Positions 7,847 through 15,772 of a DNA stretch of 45,002 nucleotides are shown here, piece by piece. A program made the translations under genes and the position numbers. The stretch covers positions 163,907-208,908 of the IMG/VR virus record IMGVR_UViG_3300043786_000977; one strand, 5' to 3'. This stretch comes from a virus. A model generated the notes under the pieces. It made no database searches. It was not told where the DNA came from and saw only the letters and a program-made list of their open reading frames with translations. Position 1 is the stretch's first letter; the number at the start of each line of letters is the position of its first letter.

Positions 7847-8044
7847 ATGAAAGAAGTACAAGTGGAAGTCGATATACCTGAACTGCGCAGGTTCACCCGG
7901 CGTGATCTGTTTGCAGCTGTGGCGCTTCATGCTGCATTGTCAAAGGGTATGACTCACCGAGTTGCGGTTGATATTGCAGAGAAGTCAGCACGTCTTCTGT
8001 GCGAATGTCTGCCCGCCGAGGTGGATGAAACAGCTGCGGGGTAA
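7847..8044 (+). CDS. Small helical phage protein, 65 aa
   Basis: AAAGGA lies 9 bases before ATG 7847; upstream in-frame starts fall in the terminator. The segment TRRDLFAAVALHAAL followed by a helix with conserved small residues resembles the common phage LRDYFAAxAL module, also seen in the gene at 17873-18106. That relationship is weak. Function unknown. Confidence 0.65.
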   Translation: MKEVQVEVDIPELRRFTRRDLFAAVALHAALSKGMTHRVAVDIAEKSARLLCECLPAEVDETAAG

Positions 8045-8046
8045 CT

Positions 8047-8250
8047 ATGGGTATTAAAGTAACATATACGAGTACGGGCAGCCCAGGTGCTGGAAAGCGT
8101 TGGTACGTATGGACAGAGATCAAGCCCCGGACGTGGCGCAAGGAACGGCTGGCCACATACGTACGACACTTGCAAGAACAAGGACATCATGAACAAGTTT
8201 CATTTGTATTGTCGCGGGCAATACGGAAAGGATACAGATTACGGACATGA
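8047..8250 (+). CDS. Small basic hypothetical protein, 67 aa
   Basis: Starts two bases after the preceding stop and ends in an ATGA overlap with the next start. The product is basic, with WYVWTEIKPRTWRKERLA in the middle and a basic C-terminal helix. Function unknown; position in a tight gene string is the main support. Confidence 0.6.
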   Translation: MGIKVTYTSTGSPGAGKRWYVWTEIKPRTWRKERLATYVRHLQEQGHHEQVSFVLSRAIRKGYRLRT

Positions 8251-8441
8251 AAACAAAGGCCAGTGATTTCTCAGTTGGTGATCCCGTGACATATGTTCCG
8301 CATCATGCCCATGGAGATGTGAACCATCCGGATTGTGAACAGGGTCACGTGTCGACGATCAAGGAAGGCATCGAAGATCGAATCTGGGTACGTTTCAAGG
8401 CTGCCACAGGTGCCTGTTGTGACATCGAGAACATTCAGTAA
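8247..8441 (+). CDS. Small phage module protein with VGDxVTYVPxHAHGD motif
   Basis: ATGA overlap upstream. The sequence VGDPVTYVPHHAHGD followed by NHPDCEQG, then a strand ending IWVRF, is a pattern I recognise from many small phage and prophage hypothetical proteins, probably a small beta barrel. No biochemical role is known to me. Two Cys near the C-terminus (ACCD) are variable in such proteins. Confidence 0.75.
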   Translation: MKTKASDFSVGDPVTYVPHHAHGDVNHPDCEQGHVSTIKEGIEDRIWVRFKAATGACCDIENIQ

Positions 8442-8454
8442 AAGGAGACAAGGG

Positions 8455-8883
8455 ATGAGTATGAAAAGACAAATGACTGAAGAGGATTTGCGAGACAAGG
8501 GGATGCCGTTCAAGTGCAACAACTGCGGACAAAAGCCAATGTTGGACGACGTAATAAAGCACGGAGCCGAGTGCCAGGTGTGTGGGGACGAAGTGATCAC
8601 CTACACGCTTGAAGCCGCAAAGTTAATAAGACAGCTGTTGGCTGTTCCCACCGCCCGTGTGCCACCTGTGGACTCTGTTCATCTCCTCCCGCACCCGACG
8701 GATGTACGTCTAGATCTTCATCGCGTGCGTCCAGAAGACAACTGGCAGTTTATGTTGCGCGTAAACAATGTTGTGTTCACTATCGGCCCAGAGTGTAAGA
8801 CGCTGCAGGAAGCGCAGGATATACGGACCGCATTTAAGAAGGCATTGTTTGACCTACAGTGTACTTTTATAAACGCAAACTGA
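8455..8883 (+). CDS. Zinc-ribbon hypothetical protein, 142 aa
   Basis: AAAGGAGA lies 7 bases before ATG 8455. Residues about 20-43 form a treble-clef or ribbon-like Cys4 site (CNNCGQ ... CQVCGDE). The remainder is a linker with Pro residues and a C-terminal alpha/beta segment. Function unknown; the next gene follows after 9 bases. Confidence 0.75.
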   Translation: MSMKRQMTEEDLRDKGMPFKCNNCGQKPMLDDVIKHGAECQVCGDEVITYTLEAAKLIRQLLAVPTARVPPVDSVHLLPHPTDVRLDLHRVRPEDNWQFMLRVNNVVFTIGPECKTLQEAQDIRTAFKKALFDLQCTFINAN

Positions 8884-8892
8884 GGTTTTGTA

Positions 8893-9702
8893 ATGAGCAA
8901 GAAAACAGATCAGGTTAGTCGTATCCAGTTGTGTGATGTAAAACCCCCGCAGGACTGGATGCAGGTAACCTGTGGGGTGTCACAGTTATATGATATGTAC
9001 TGGAATGCACTCTTTCAGGCATTTGCACCTGTGAGCGTATACAGTATAGGGTTGCCAGTTACCAGTTTCGATTACCTCGTAAGGAACCTGAAGCCTGGCA
9101 AGGATGCACAGGCGACTGCTACCTGGTGGTCGTGCAAACTCAGTTTTAGCGGTAAGCAAGTTACGCCCCTATCGTTTGCTGAAACGGCGCACGGCTGTAT
9201 CAATCAGCGACGTAAGTACACCGATGCCCCGTACATCTGTCACCCGATAGCCGTGGCTGACATTGTTGCAAGTGTCCCGCACACAGATAACATGCTCGCA
9301 GCAGCCTTGTTACATGATACGGTTGAGGATACGCCGGTTACACTACATGAGATCCGTGAATATTTTGGACCCGACGTCGCGACACTGGTTGAGATGCTGA
9401 CTGATGTAAGTAAACCGTCAGATGGCAACAGAGCTGCACGCAAGGCAATTGACCGTGCGCATACTGCAAAGGCAAGTCCTGAAGCGATGACAATCAAGTT
9501 GGCAGACTTGCTGGATAATACACGTAGTATCGTGGAACACGATCTGAATTTCGCCCGCGTGTATCTTCGAGAGAAGTTAGATCTCTTGGATGTGCTAGGG
9601 GCGGGAGATAAGACGTTATATCAACTGTGCTGGGAGACGGCAACAGCTGGTATGAGAAAGGTGGCGGACGCCGATGAACAACGGCAAGCCGAAGCGCAGT
9701 GA
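8893..9702 (+). CDS. HD-domain hydrolase of the MESH1 / SpoT-hydrolase type, probable (p)ppGpp hydrolase
   Basis: Of 269 residues, 1-90 are an unassigned N-terminal region and about 95-230 are an HD domain. Key residues match the small alarmone hydrolase (MESH1) and RelA/SpoT hydrolase pattern: H100 with QRRK, PYICH117P, LLH141D142TVE145D146T, a LTDVSK segment at 169-174, and KLAD205. These provide the metal ligands and the catalytic Glu-Asp pair, so the site appears complete. No synthetase, TGS or ACT domain is present. The expected reaction is removal of the 3' pyrophosphate from (p)ppGpp, which would counter the host stringent response; hydrolysis of another nucleotide is an alternative. 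The ribosome site is GAGG before ATG 8893. Confidence 0.85.
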   Translation: MSKKTDQVSRIQLCDVKPPQDWMQVTCGVSQLYDMYWNALFQAFAPVSVYSIGLPVTSFDYLVRNLKPGKDAQATATWWSCKLSFSGKQVTPLSFAETAHGCINQRRKYTDAPYICHPIAVADIVASVPHTDNMLAAALLHDTVEDTPVTLHEIREYFGPDVATLVEMLTDVSKPSDGNRAARKAIDRAHTAKASPEAMTIKLADLLDNTRSIVEHDLNFARVYLREKLDLLDVLGAGDKTLYQLCWETATAGMRKVADADEQRQAEAQ

Positions 9703-9738
9703 TATTCATTTTTAACCACAACACAGAAGGATCGACAC

Positions 9739-10041
9739 ATGACAGTAGAACTCCACTCTAAATACATGCACGGTAACCACAACATCGAGATTGTCCAGTA
9801 CGCCATGGGTGGCAACTGCATCCGCATTACCGACGCCTTGGATGGCAGTCCCGCTGCTACAGCAACAGTGTGCATCCCCGAGGCTCCGCTGCCTCCTGGG
9901 CAAGTGTGGCTCAAGGGCTGGTCGGAGAATGAAGGTCTGCCTGAGGCCCTCGCTGCGGCCGGCGTCGTAGAACTGCTGACACAGGTCTATCGGTGCGGTC
10001 ACGCATACGCCCAGTTGGCCCGCTTGTTAGTAAAGGAGTAA
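9739..10041 (+). CDS. Hypothetical 100-aa protein
   Basis: AAGGAT lies upstream of ATG 9739. The first two-thirds look beta-rich with GGNCIRITD and ATATVCIPEAPLPPG segments; the end is a helix. AAAGGAG inside its last codons serves the next gene. No known family recognised. Confidence 0.75.
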   Translation: MTVELHSKYMHGNHNIEIVQYAMGGNCIRITDALDGSPAATATVCIPEAPLPPGQVWLKGWSENEGLPEALAAAGVVELLTQVYRCGHAYAQLARLLVKE

Positions 10042-10046
10042 GACGA

Positions 10047-10307
10047 TTGGAAGCTAGTAATCAGCCCGTTTTAACCGTAGATCAGGCAGACAAGTTAATG
10101 CGTCGGGCAGAGCACGAGGTTTGTTACGGCGCCAAGAGAGCAGTGGAGATGTATCTGCCGGTGTATGCACAGGAAGCAGCGTTCTATCTGTTTCGCAAGT
10201 GCGCAGAGCATTATGGACTCAGTGAATCTGAGATCTTGAAATGCAGGGATATCATGGATCAATTTGGAATGTTGGAAGAACAGGAGAAGAAACATGGGAG
10301 CGTATAG
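10047..10307 (+). CDS. Hypothetical helical protein, 86 aa, TTG start
   Basis: The proposed TTG start at 10047 lies 8 bases after AAAGGAG (10032-10038). An upstream in-frame ATG at 9993 would overlap the preceding gene by 49 bases and has no ribosome site. The product is alpha-helical with a few Cys (C29-like, C60s). Function unknown. Confidence 0.65.
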   Translation: MEASNQPVLTVDQADKLMRRAEHEVCYGAKRAVEMYLPVYAQEAAFYLFRKCAEHYGLSESEILKCRDIMDQFGMLEEQEKKHGSV

Positions 10308-10419
10308 AGCGAGTCCGAAATCGACGAAGATCAAGAACGGATGCACCCGGACTAAGAGGAGTTCGGGGAACATCGGTTCTGCGATTGCCAAACAGCGAGC
10401 ACGTCGTCGTGCTAAATAA
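10294..10419 (+). CDS. Very basic 41-aa protein
   Basis: ATG 10294 follows CAGGAGAAG and overlaps the preceding gene by 14 bases. The product has about a third Lys/Arg and ends in KQRARRRAK, like a small nucleic-acid-binding or packaging peptide. It has no recognised family. Confidence 0.55.
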   Translation: MGAYRASPKSTKIKNGCTRTKRSSGNIGSAIAKQRARRRAK

Positions 10420-10436
10420 CCTGAGGAGAAAAAGCA

Positions 10437-10796
10437 ATGTCGACAGTGACCGTTGAACAGATAGCTGCCATTCGTTGCGCCTATGCGGACTTAATAGGCG
10501 CTAGGCAGGCGCAAGAACAGATGGACTTCGGAGCCCATGATTGGAAGGCACACGACCTTTCGATAGCTGAACTCGAAACCGAATTCCCGTTTGTACTCGA
10601 GCCGGTTCATGAGGCCCCACCTATAAGCAAGGGTCAGATTGATCCTGACGATGCACCGGAGGGTTGTATTGCGGTTCCGTATACTGACTGTGGCACTTGT
10701 GCACTTACTGATATAAAAGATTGTCACAAAGGGGAGTGCTTCGCCGACGAACGTAAGGACGGTCGGTCAGTTCAGTTTAAACGACGAACGGAGTAA
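10437..10796 (+). CDS. Small phage protein with C-terminal Cys cluster, 119 aa
   Basis: GAGGAGAAA lies before ATG 10437. The C-terminal 45 residues contain DCGTCAL ... DCHKGEC followed by RKDGRSVQFKRR. I recognise this layout from a common phage module (C-x2-C, C-x4-C, then R-x-DG-x2-V-x-F), probably one metal site. The N-terminal 70 residues are helical. Function unknown. Confidence 0.75.
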   Translation: MSTVTVEQIAAIRCAYADLIGARQAQEQMDFGAHDWKAHDLSIAELETEFPFVLEPVHEAPPISKGQIDPDDAPEGCIAVPYTDCGTCALTDIKDCHKGECFADERKDGRSVQFKRRTE

Positions 10797-10801
10797 CCAA
10801 T

Positions 10802-11020
10802 ATGAACTGCACCATCTGTGAGAAACCAATCGTTCTTGTGCCTAGTGCACAGGAACGAGCCCGCAAGGATATGGCCGGACACCCGGCAAGTTACTACATC
10901 AAGCTCTTCACCACGCACACGGCTTGCTTTCTGCGGAAACGGAAGGAAGAAACGTCAGCGTTGATGAAGAGAATAAGGGAGCAGCAAGCACACGATACCG
11001 TTGTGGTTAACCTAATGTGA
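10802..11020 (+). CDS. Small phage module protein, CTICxKPIVLVPSAxERARKD type, 72 aa
   Basis: The gene begins 5 bases after the previous stop. The sequence opens with a CTIC knuckle and KPIVLVPSAQERARKD, then a YYIKLFTTHTAC segment and a charged helix. This combination is familiar from other phage genomes, where it is annotated only as hypothetical. It could be a small zinc-binding fold with the second half of the site near C41. Confidence 0.75.
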   Translation: MNCTICEKPIVLVPSAQERARKDMAGHPASYYIKLFTTHTACFLRKRKEETSALMKRIREQQAHDTVVVNLM

Positions 11021-11033
11021 AGGAGATAACAGC

Positions 11034-11423
11034 ATGAAACATTGCTATACGATGATCTGTGTAATCTGTATCTATCTACTGGTTCCGACAACGCGGGCCG
11101 GTAACACCGACGACATTGCGCGGCTCAATCTTGCCACCAACGTGATGGCGATGCTGATGACGTCGATGGCGACAAATGGGATACATTACGTTCTGGAGGC
11201 GACAAACTTTCCCTACGGCGTAGAGTATATGGTCACCCGGGGCACCCTGACCAATGTGGTTAAGCAGCTACTTGCCGAGGGACATGTCTGTGCCATCATG
11301 GGCGGACACAGGTGGGTAATCACGCAGGCTGTAGCCACTGGACCAGATGGTGGGTACATGTACCGGCGCAGATGCGAAATCTGCAATAAGTGCGAAGTAA
11401 AAGAACCCGGTACGTGGAAGTGA
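11034..11423 (+). CDS. Secreted hypothetical protein with signal peptide, 129 aa
   Basis: GAAGGAGA precedes ATG 11034. The N-terminus is a signal peptide: a short charged start, a hydrophobic core at about 5-17 (YTMICVICIYLLV), and a probable cleavage after TRA22. The mature part has a C-terminal Cys group (RRRCEICNKC). It would be exported to the periplasm or surface. Function unknown. Confidence 0.7.
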   Translation: MKHCYTMICVICIYLLVPTTRAGNTDDIARLNLATNVMAMLMTSMATNGIHYVLEATNFPYGVEYMVTRGTLTNVVKQLLAEGHVCAIMGGHRWVITQAVATGPDGGYMYRRRCEICNKCEVKEPGTWK

Positions 11424-11434
11424 AGGAGGTAACC

Positions 11435-11605
11435 ATGTTAATAGATGAGACCCCTTTGACTATTACGAAAGCTGACTTCTGTGCCGGCACATTAGCATTC
11501 TTTTGTGTTATTGTGCTGATCATTGGTATATGCCTGTCCTTGCACGGGGGCTGTGCGGATCAGCATCCGGTACCACAACCCGCGGGCCTGATCGAGAGTG
11601 ATTAA
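11435..11605 (+). CDS. Single-span membrane protein, 56 aa
   Basis: GAAGGAGGT lies 6 bases before ATG 11435; this beats an upstream in-frame start at 11390. One hydrophobic span (about residues 17-36, FCAGTLAFFCVIVLIIGICL) is followed by a short GGC and Pro-rich tail. Topology N-in is likely. Its stop overlaps the next ATG (TAATG). Confidence 0.7.
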   Translation: MLIDETPLTITKADFCAGTLAFFCVIVLIIGICLSLHGGCADQHPVPQPAGLIESD

Positions 11606-11769
11606 TGACTGCACGCAAGAAGCAGATCCTTAAACAAGTCCAGAAGGAACAGATGAAACGTGCTGCCTTCCGGATACAGATGAAAAACAGAAACAGGAGA
11701 AGTCATGAGCAAACCGAAAGCACCCGGTCGCGGGTATCGTTGGCTCCGGTCCACCGAGACACTGCGTGA
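11605..11769 (+). CDS. Possible small basic protein, 54 aa
   Basis: ATG 11605 overlaps the preceding stop in the TAATGA arrangement. The first 32 residues are a strongly basic helix (TARKKQILKQVQKEQMKR...). The last 65 bases overlap the next gene in another frame, so the true product may be mostly the helix. There is no independent ribosome site close by, so support is positional. Confidence 0.4.
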   Translation: MTARKKQILKQVQKEQMKRAAFRIQMKNRNRRSHEQTESTRSRVSLAPVHRDTA

Positions 11770-12058
11770 GACTGATGAATACAAAGTCAACGACGGTTGG
11801 CGGCCCACTAGTTGGCCAGGACAGAAAGCAGACGATTGTTGGACATATCGTCGCAAGATCAAACCCAAGCCCCACAAGGTCCCTAGACCCCCGCGGTTGT
11901 CAACCCTCTGGCGGCGTGTCGAGCAGATTGGTCTTGCCCTTCGCAAGAACCACATCGCGCTCGTCCGCCTGACACGGAGAGAAGCAACACTCGGTAATAA
12001 GTTTAATATAGCTCACGAGGCCCATCGTGTGGCGAAACGAAACCAGGAGGCACAATGA
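11705..12058 (+). CDS. Phage module protein of the YRxLxxxExLxxxDE...YRR type, 117 aa
   Basis: CAGGAGA lies before ATG 11705. Residues about 11-52 (GYRWLRSTETLRETDEY ... WTYRRK) match a small module repeated in the gene at 16208-16513 and common in phages: Y-R-x-L, an acidic turn, W, then YRR. A basic helical C-terminal half follows (RLSTLWRRVEQI...), possibly nucleic-acid binding. It overlaps the next start by ATGA. Confidence 0.75.
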   Translation: MSKPKAPGRGYRWLRSTETLRETDEYKVNDGWRPTSWPGQKADDCWTYRRKIKPKPHKVPRPPRLSTLWRRVEQIGLALRKNHIALVRLTRREATLGNKFNIAHEAHRVAKRNQEAQ

Positions 12059-12456
12059 GAAGACGATACCCACTTTCACCCGAACAGAAAGCAGAACGTA
12101 TACGCCGCATTGACGCGGCTAAAGCGTTAGGCTGGAAAGGTCCATGGCGCTTTGGTAACGAGCACCTTCACGGCACCCCACCTAATGGCAAACGCACAGA
12201 TGCCGAAGGAGACCATGTTCCGGAAGAGGAGACCCCTCAAGCCCGTCGCCTGTGCCTCTACCACGAAGGCATACGCCAACGGGCACACGAATTCGATGAA
12301 ATGCGCGATGCCATTGTGGCGTTCGCGAACGGGCAGGAATGGGCTGATAAGTCATGGAAAGAACAACCGCACATCAAGCGGCTATTCGACATTGCCAAGG
12401 CGATCCCTACGTCGGAGTCTCCACATGGATCCAGCATACAAAACCCGGCCCCGTGA
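12055..12456 (+). CDS. Hypothetical 133-aa protein
   Basis: ATGA overlap and CAGGAGG ribosome site. The N-terminus is basic (RRRYPLSPEQKAERIRR); the centre is an acidic linker (EGDHVPEEE); the C-terminal half is helical. It overlaps the next gene by 32 bases. No family recognised. Confidence 0.7.
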   Translation: MRRRYPLSPEQKAERIRRIDAAKALGWKGPWRFGNEHLHGTPPNGKRTDAEGDHVPEEETPQARRLCLYHEGIRQRAHEFDEMRDAIVAFANGQEWADKSWKEQPHIKRLFDIAKAIPTSESPHGSSIQNPAP

Positions 12457-12778
12457 GGTCTGGTCACGCAAGCAATGTCTTGCGGCGGTCAAGCACCGTC
12501 ACACCGACAGCTACGGATCCAAAGGCCCCGCCGGTCTGATCCAAGGCAGCGCTGATCCATACCCTCAGTATGGCACCCAGCGATTCAACGGCGGGATCAT
12601 AGCCGGTGATGTGTGGTACACCATAGGTACGCGCTACCCGTGGCCCAAGATCCCCGCCGAGTTCGGTCTCTATCACCTGTGCTCGTGGGGCGTCATCGTC
12701 AGCGCACGTGAAGACGCAGTCCTACGCAAGCTAGATCAACACGAACTCGTCTTGGACGAGGAAGGATACGAGAAATGA
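12425..12778 (+). CDS. Hypothetical 117-aa protein
   Basis: ATG 12425 follows CGGAG by 8 bases; a much longer in-frame frame starting at 12152 overlaps the previous gene entirely and is rejected. The product is rich in Gly, Tyr and Trp in the middle and ends in an acidic helix. The stop overlaps the next ATG (ATGA). Function unknown. Confidence 0.65.
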   Translation: MDPAYKTRPREVWSRKQCLAAVKHRHTDSYGSKGPAGLIQGSADPYPQYGTQRFNGGIIAGDVWYTIGTRYPWPKIPAEFGLYHLCSWGVIVSAREDAVLRKLDQHELVLDEEGYEK

Positions 12779-13227
12779 ACCTGACAACAGAACAAATTGC
12801 GATTCTAGATCACACCACGTACCGTGCTGCCCGTGGTTGCTTCTGCGGAGACAGCCCTGACATGCAGGTACTGGTCGCTGCGGGCCTGATGAAATCGGCT
12901 GGCCGCATCCCTATATGCCCCGATGAATACTTCCGTATAACATTGGAGGGCCTAGCAGCACTTCGTGAGGCTAAGGAAGCCCAGCCGTTGCCCATGCATG
13001 AGGTGTTACTACAACCCAGCGAGGCCCGTAACCCCATCTACATTGAGTACTACGCGCACGCGGCCTGTGATTGTTACAAGATCGATGTGCCGTGGACTAA
13101 GTTTGCTAAGCATACCGTCGTCCTGTGTCGGGAATCGCTCGGCTACGAGCATGCCAAGAAACTGGCGCAAATGGCCATTGGGGAACATCTCGCCGGTGCA
13201 CTAAACCAACCCGTGGAACAGAAATGA
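12775..13227 (+). CDS. Hypothetical 150-aa protein
   Basis: ATGA overlap on both sides. The N-terminal half (residues about 1-65) resembles a winged-helix-like layout: helix, Cys-containing loop GCFCGDS, a VAAGLM helix, strand and an RITLEGLAAL helix. The C-terminal half is a separate alpha/beta piece (YIEYYAHAACDCYKI). A DNA-binding role is inference only. Confidence 0.7.
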   Translation: MNLTTEQIAILDHTTYRAARGCFCGDSPDMQVLVAAGLMKSAGRIPICPDEYFRITLEGLAALREAKEAQPLPMHEVLLQPSEARNPIYIEYYAHAACDCYKIDVPWTKFAKHTVVLCRESLGYEHAKKLAQMAIGEHLAGALNQPVEQK

Positions 13228-13556
13228 ACAGAACTACAAGCATCACACAGGTTATCCTAAAAGGTGTACAAGATGCGGGTGGTGCGCTCTCGATAGCAGA
13301 TATCGATCGCATCGCCCTCACTGCCTTTAAGAAACGAGCTAACAAGCGCCGCGGCGTGAACGTGGAAGTGGCCGAAATGGTTAAACAAGGGCAGCTGCGG
13401 ATCGGTACCGATGGTCTGTATCGTATTCCGAAGACACGCAAGGATGCCTATCCGATTCACATCGGTACGACGTTTTACACACTTCCACCCACTACGGGGA
13501 CCACATGGTTAGATCGCCCCTTACCGCAGGGTAAAACGCACCGGTTTGAGGATTAG
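13224..13556 (+). CDS. Hypothetical protein with possible winged-helix N-terminus, 110 aa
   Basis: ATG 13224 overlaps the preceding stop. Residues about 5-65 show two helices, a third helix with NVEVAEMVKQG and a GTDGLYRI strand, typical of a short winged helix (compare wHTH endings such as G..YR). The C-terminal part is Thr/Pro-rich. A regulatory role is inference. Confidence 0.65.
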   Translation: MNRTTSITQVILKGVQDAGGALSIADIDRIALTAFKKRANKRRGVNVEVAEMVKQGQLRIGTDGLYRIPKTRKDAYPIHIGTTFYTLPPTTGTTWLDRPLPQGKTHRFED

Positions 13557-13560
13557 ACGT

Positions 13561-13827
13561 ATGAAGACACTTCTTCTTCTGCTATTTGCCCCTGGGTATG
13601 ATGCGCAGATGCCCCCGGACGACGACAAGACGTATATCGCCGGGGCCTACGTGTACTCACCCTGGTACAAGCAGTGGCCTGTTGAGCGCACCGTGACAGG
13701 GCGCAGGAAAGCGTATAAGGCTGCACGTTGGGAGGCCCTGATGCTGGACTGGTCTACCGTCAGCCGTATGTGCGGTGTGGACTGGTACCTTAAAGAAGTA
13801 AAGGAGAATCACAATGTCATTCACTGA
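13561..13827 (+). CDS. Hypothetical 88-aa protein with hydrophobic N-terminus
   Basis: ATG 13561 is chosen over an upstream in-frame ATG at 13546 that lies within the preceding gene. The start MKTLLLLLFAPG is hydrophobic but short for a signal peptide. The rest has several Trp and Tyr. It overlaps the next gene by 14 bases. Confidence 0.6.
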   Translation: MKTLLLLLFAPGYDAQMPPDDDKTYIAGAYVYSPWYKQWPVERTVTGRRKAYKAARWEALMLDWSTVSRMCGVDWYLKEVKENHNVIH

Positions 13828-14095
13828 CGGCAAACCGTTCATAGCGACTGAGGCACACTGCAAGGGCAAATGGGGTGGTGTCCCGAATGGATTACACTTC
13901 CGCTGTGCTTTCTGCGGCTACAAGTTCGTACTCGGAGATACAGTCCGTTGGCAATACACCAATGAATACCGCGGTGCTTCCGGCAATCCGCTGGTGTGTG
14001 TTAAATGCGACTGTCCTAAGGACGAACTTATCGCCAAATGGAGAGCCATGCATGAAGAAGCCAACGGGCGCATGTGGTGGTTTACACAAAGGTAG
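13814..14095 (+). CDS. Zinc-binding phage module protein, 93 aa
   Basis: AAAGGAGA precedes ATG 13814. The sequence CAFCGYKF ... GDTVRWQYTNEY ... GNPLVCVKCD is a module I know from many phage hypothetical proteins: a Cys4 site spanning about residues 31-73 with a W-x-YTN strand between the two CxxC pairs. The C-terminus is a Trp-rich helix. Function unknown. Confidence 0.75.
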   Translation: MSFTDGKPFIATEAHCKGKWGGVPNGLHFRCAFCGYKFVLGDTVRWQYTNEYRGASGNPLVCVKCDCPKDELIAKWRAMHEEANGRMWWFTQR

Positions 14096-14099
14096 AACT

Positions 14100-14399
14100 A
14101 TGAGTAAAAGGATCACAGCACCTGGAACAGGCGTACACCCCAGCACCAAATGCAGCCAGTGCAGAATCACCGCGGCGGAAAGTTCCAAGCTACCCTCCGT
14201 AGCGACCGGCATCGACCACCCCGTCTACAACCAGACTAAATCATTCTACCGAAGCGGTGGTTGCAACACGGGCGTACCAGTCACACACATGTGCCCCCGG
14301 TGCCACCGGGAGGAAGCACTGGAAGGCGCCATGCGAGCCATGGACGCCTACGCAAAGAAACACGGCGAGAAAGCACTCGGTAAACTGATGGTCGGATGA
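14100..14399 (+). CDS. Cys4 zinc-ribbon-like hypothetical protein, 99 aa
   Basis: ATG 14100 lies 5 bases after the preceding stop; the upstream in-frame alternative at 13875 is inside the previous gene. It has CSQC at about residues 18-21 and CPRC at about 65-68, followed by an Ala/Lys helix. A terminator hairpin follows 10 bases after the stop. Confidence 0.7.
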   Translation: MSKRITAPGTGVHPSTKCSQCRITAAESSKLPSVATGIDHPVYNQTKSFYRSGGCNTGVPVTHMCPRCHREEALEGAMRAMDAYAKKHGEKALGKLMVG

Positions 14400-14409
14400 C
14401 CACCATACC

Positions 14410-14440
14410 CCCGCCGGCGTCAAACCCGGCGGGCCTCTTT
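14410..14440 (+). terminator. Intrinsic-type terminator
   Basis: Perfect 8-bp GC stem CCCGCCGG (14410-14417) / CCGGCGGG (14426-14433), 8-base loop, followed by CCTCTTT. The T run is short, so efficiency is uncertain. Confidence 0.6.
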
Positions 14441-14464
14441 CACGACAGAAACAAGGAGATCACG

Positions 14465-14953
14465 ATGGACATCATGAAGATGAAATGGAAGATCGACCCT
14501 GACGAACCCTGTCAGATCATCACAGATGAACCTGACGGCGGCTATTGGAACGTGTTCTTGGCTAACGCCTGCCTGCCGGGCGACAGGGACGGACATCAAG
14601 CCGCCGCTGACTTAGTCGCGGAGCACAATGCGCACCTCGAATCCGTATTGGCTGTCAAAACACAACAGCCGAAGTACCGCCTGTACGTTGAAACAGACTT
14701 CGACTTCTCTCTGATATTCCACGGTGTTCTCTATGCCGCTAGTGAGATTGATCTGGGCATCAACGACGTCAAAGAACTTGACGAGATCGTGTTACGGGGA
14801 CCATTCGGAGCACCAGAAGACCCGGAGAAAAGATGGGAATGGGATGAAGCCATGGCGGCGATCCGGGAAAACCCGGAAGAAGACTTCAATAACACCGGTG
14901 GTAATCGCGGTGTTCTGTGGTCAGTGCGGCTACAACAAAGGACAGAACCATGA
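14465..14953 (+). CDS. Phage protein with MKMKW module, 162 aa
   Basis: AAGGAGA lies 6 bases before ATG 14465. Residues about 4-60 (MKMKWKIDPDEPC ... LPGDRDGHQAAADLVAEHNAHL) are clearly homologous to the protein at 22158-22496. The rest (about 70-162) is acidic with several Trp. The shared segment looks like a small alpha/beta domain common in phages. The stop overlaps the next ATG. Confidence 0.75.
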   Translation: MDIMKMKWKIDPDEPCQIITDEPDGGYWNVFLANACLPGDRDGHQAAADLVAEHNAHLESVLAVKTQQPKYRLYVETDFDFSLIFHGVLYAASEIDLGINDVKELDEIVLRGPFGAPEDPEKRWEWDEAMAAIRENPEEDFNNTGGNRGVLWSVRLQQRTEP

Positions 14954-15120
14954 AACAAGGTCTCGCTGGCAGGATCGAGGCTACACAGAACGCGCTGACT
15001 TCCCCGGCGAATATGTCCTGCTCGTACACCCGGAGACGCGGGTACGCGGGTCCGTGTCCTAGTGACAAGAAATGCCCGGCGTGCAAACTGATCAAAGAAC
15101 TGGAGGAAGTGAAACTATGA
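14950..15120 (+). CDS. Small Cys-containing protein, 56 aa
   Basis: ATGA overlap on both sides, with ACAAAGGAC upstream. The product is basic and carries C24, C37, C43 and C46 (KKCPAC), which could form one metal site. Function unknown. Confidence 0.6.
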   Translation: MKQGLAGRIEATQNALTSPANMSCSYTRRRGYAGPCPSDKKCPACKLIKELEEVKL

Positions 15121-15584
15121 ACAAGATCGACTCGAACAAGATTGACTTGAACACCTGTAAACAGGGTGACAGACTCCACGCCAAGTGTGGGGACGTTTAC
15201 ATCTACAAGGCCAAGAACAGCACAGGCGCGGATTATGCGCACTCGGCCACGATAACTGAACCCTACGGCCACACATGGACCGGAACGTTCACCGACGACG
15301 GGGTATATTGCAGGTTAGTTGATTCCGGCATGAGGAACATCGTGAAGATCGAACACGTTGAATCGGTGGACCTTCCGACTCAGGCGGGTTTCAAAGTCCC
15401 GGCTCTGCGACCGAGGCGTGAAGATTCCCGTGGCCCGGAATACGGGTTCTACGAGGCCCACTTCATCAACGAGGGCACGCGCCATAACTACATCGTGACG
15501 AAGTTCAACCGGGACGGCAAGAAACAATGGGATGTCCTTGTGCATGTCGAGAACTTCTTGGCCTTTATGGCCGATCAACACTGA
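15117..15584 (+). CDS. Phage protein with NKIDLxxxKxGD module, 155 aa
   Basis: ATG 15117 is preceded by GGAGG and overlaps the previous stop. The first 80 residues (NKIDLNTCKQGDRL, a G-x-Y strand, a TDDGVYCR turn, then IVKIE) follow a pattern common in phage genomes and repeated here in the gene at 19813-20088. It is probably a small beta barrel. The C-terminal half is unassigned. Confidence 0.75.
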   Translation: MNKIDSNKIDLNTCKQGDRLHAKCGDVYIYKAKNSTGADYAHSATITEPYGHTWTGTFTDDGVYCRLVDSGMRNIVKIEHVESVDLPTQAGFKVPALRPRREDSRGPEYGFYEAHFINEGTRHNYIVTKFNRDGKKQWDVLVHVENFLAFMADQH

Positions 15585-15592
15585 GGAGCAGC

Positions 15593-15772
15593 ATGAGAAG
15601 ATGTAAGTGTGGCCATGCTGGTGAACACCATCCCAAAAGCTATTGGTGTGGGAAGTTTTGTGGTCGTGGCCCGTGTAATTACCGCAAACGGACAATGGTG
15701 TGCACTTGCGCATATTATCGGCCCGCCAAGGTCCGTAAAAGCGCTGTAGCAGTCCGGGGGAAACCATCATGA
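15593..15772 (+). CDS. Cys/His-rich small protein, 59 aa
   Basis: GAGGAG precedes ATG 15593. It contains CKCGHAGEHH near the start and eight or more Cys in 45 residues (WCGKFC, PCNY, VCTC), which implies two zinc sites or disulfides. It is very basic. It overlaps the next start by ATGA. Function unknown. Confidence 0.65.
   Translation: MRRCKCGHAGEHHPKSYWCGKFCGRGPCNYRKRTMVCTCAYYRPAKVRKSAVAVRGKPS

Noticed and set aside
12152-12424. N-terminal extension of the gene ending at 12778
   Set aside because: It overlaps a well-supported gene (12055-12456) and has no ribosome site; the ATG at 12425 has GGAG upstream and a normal short overlap.
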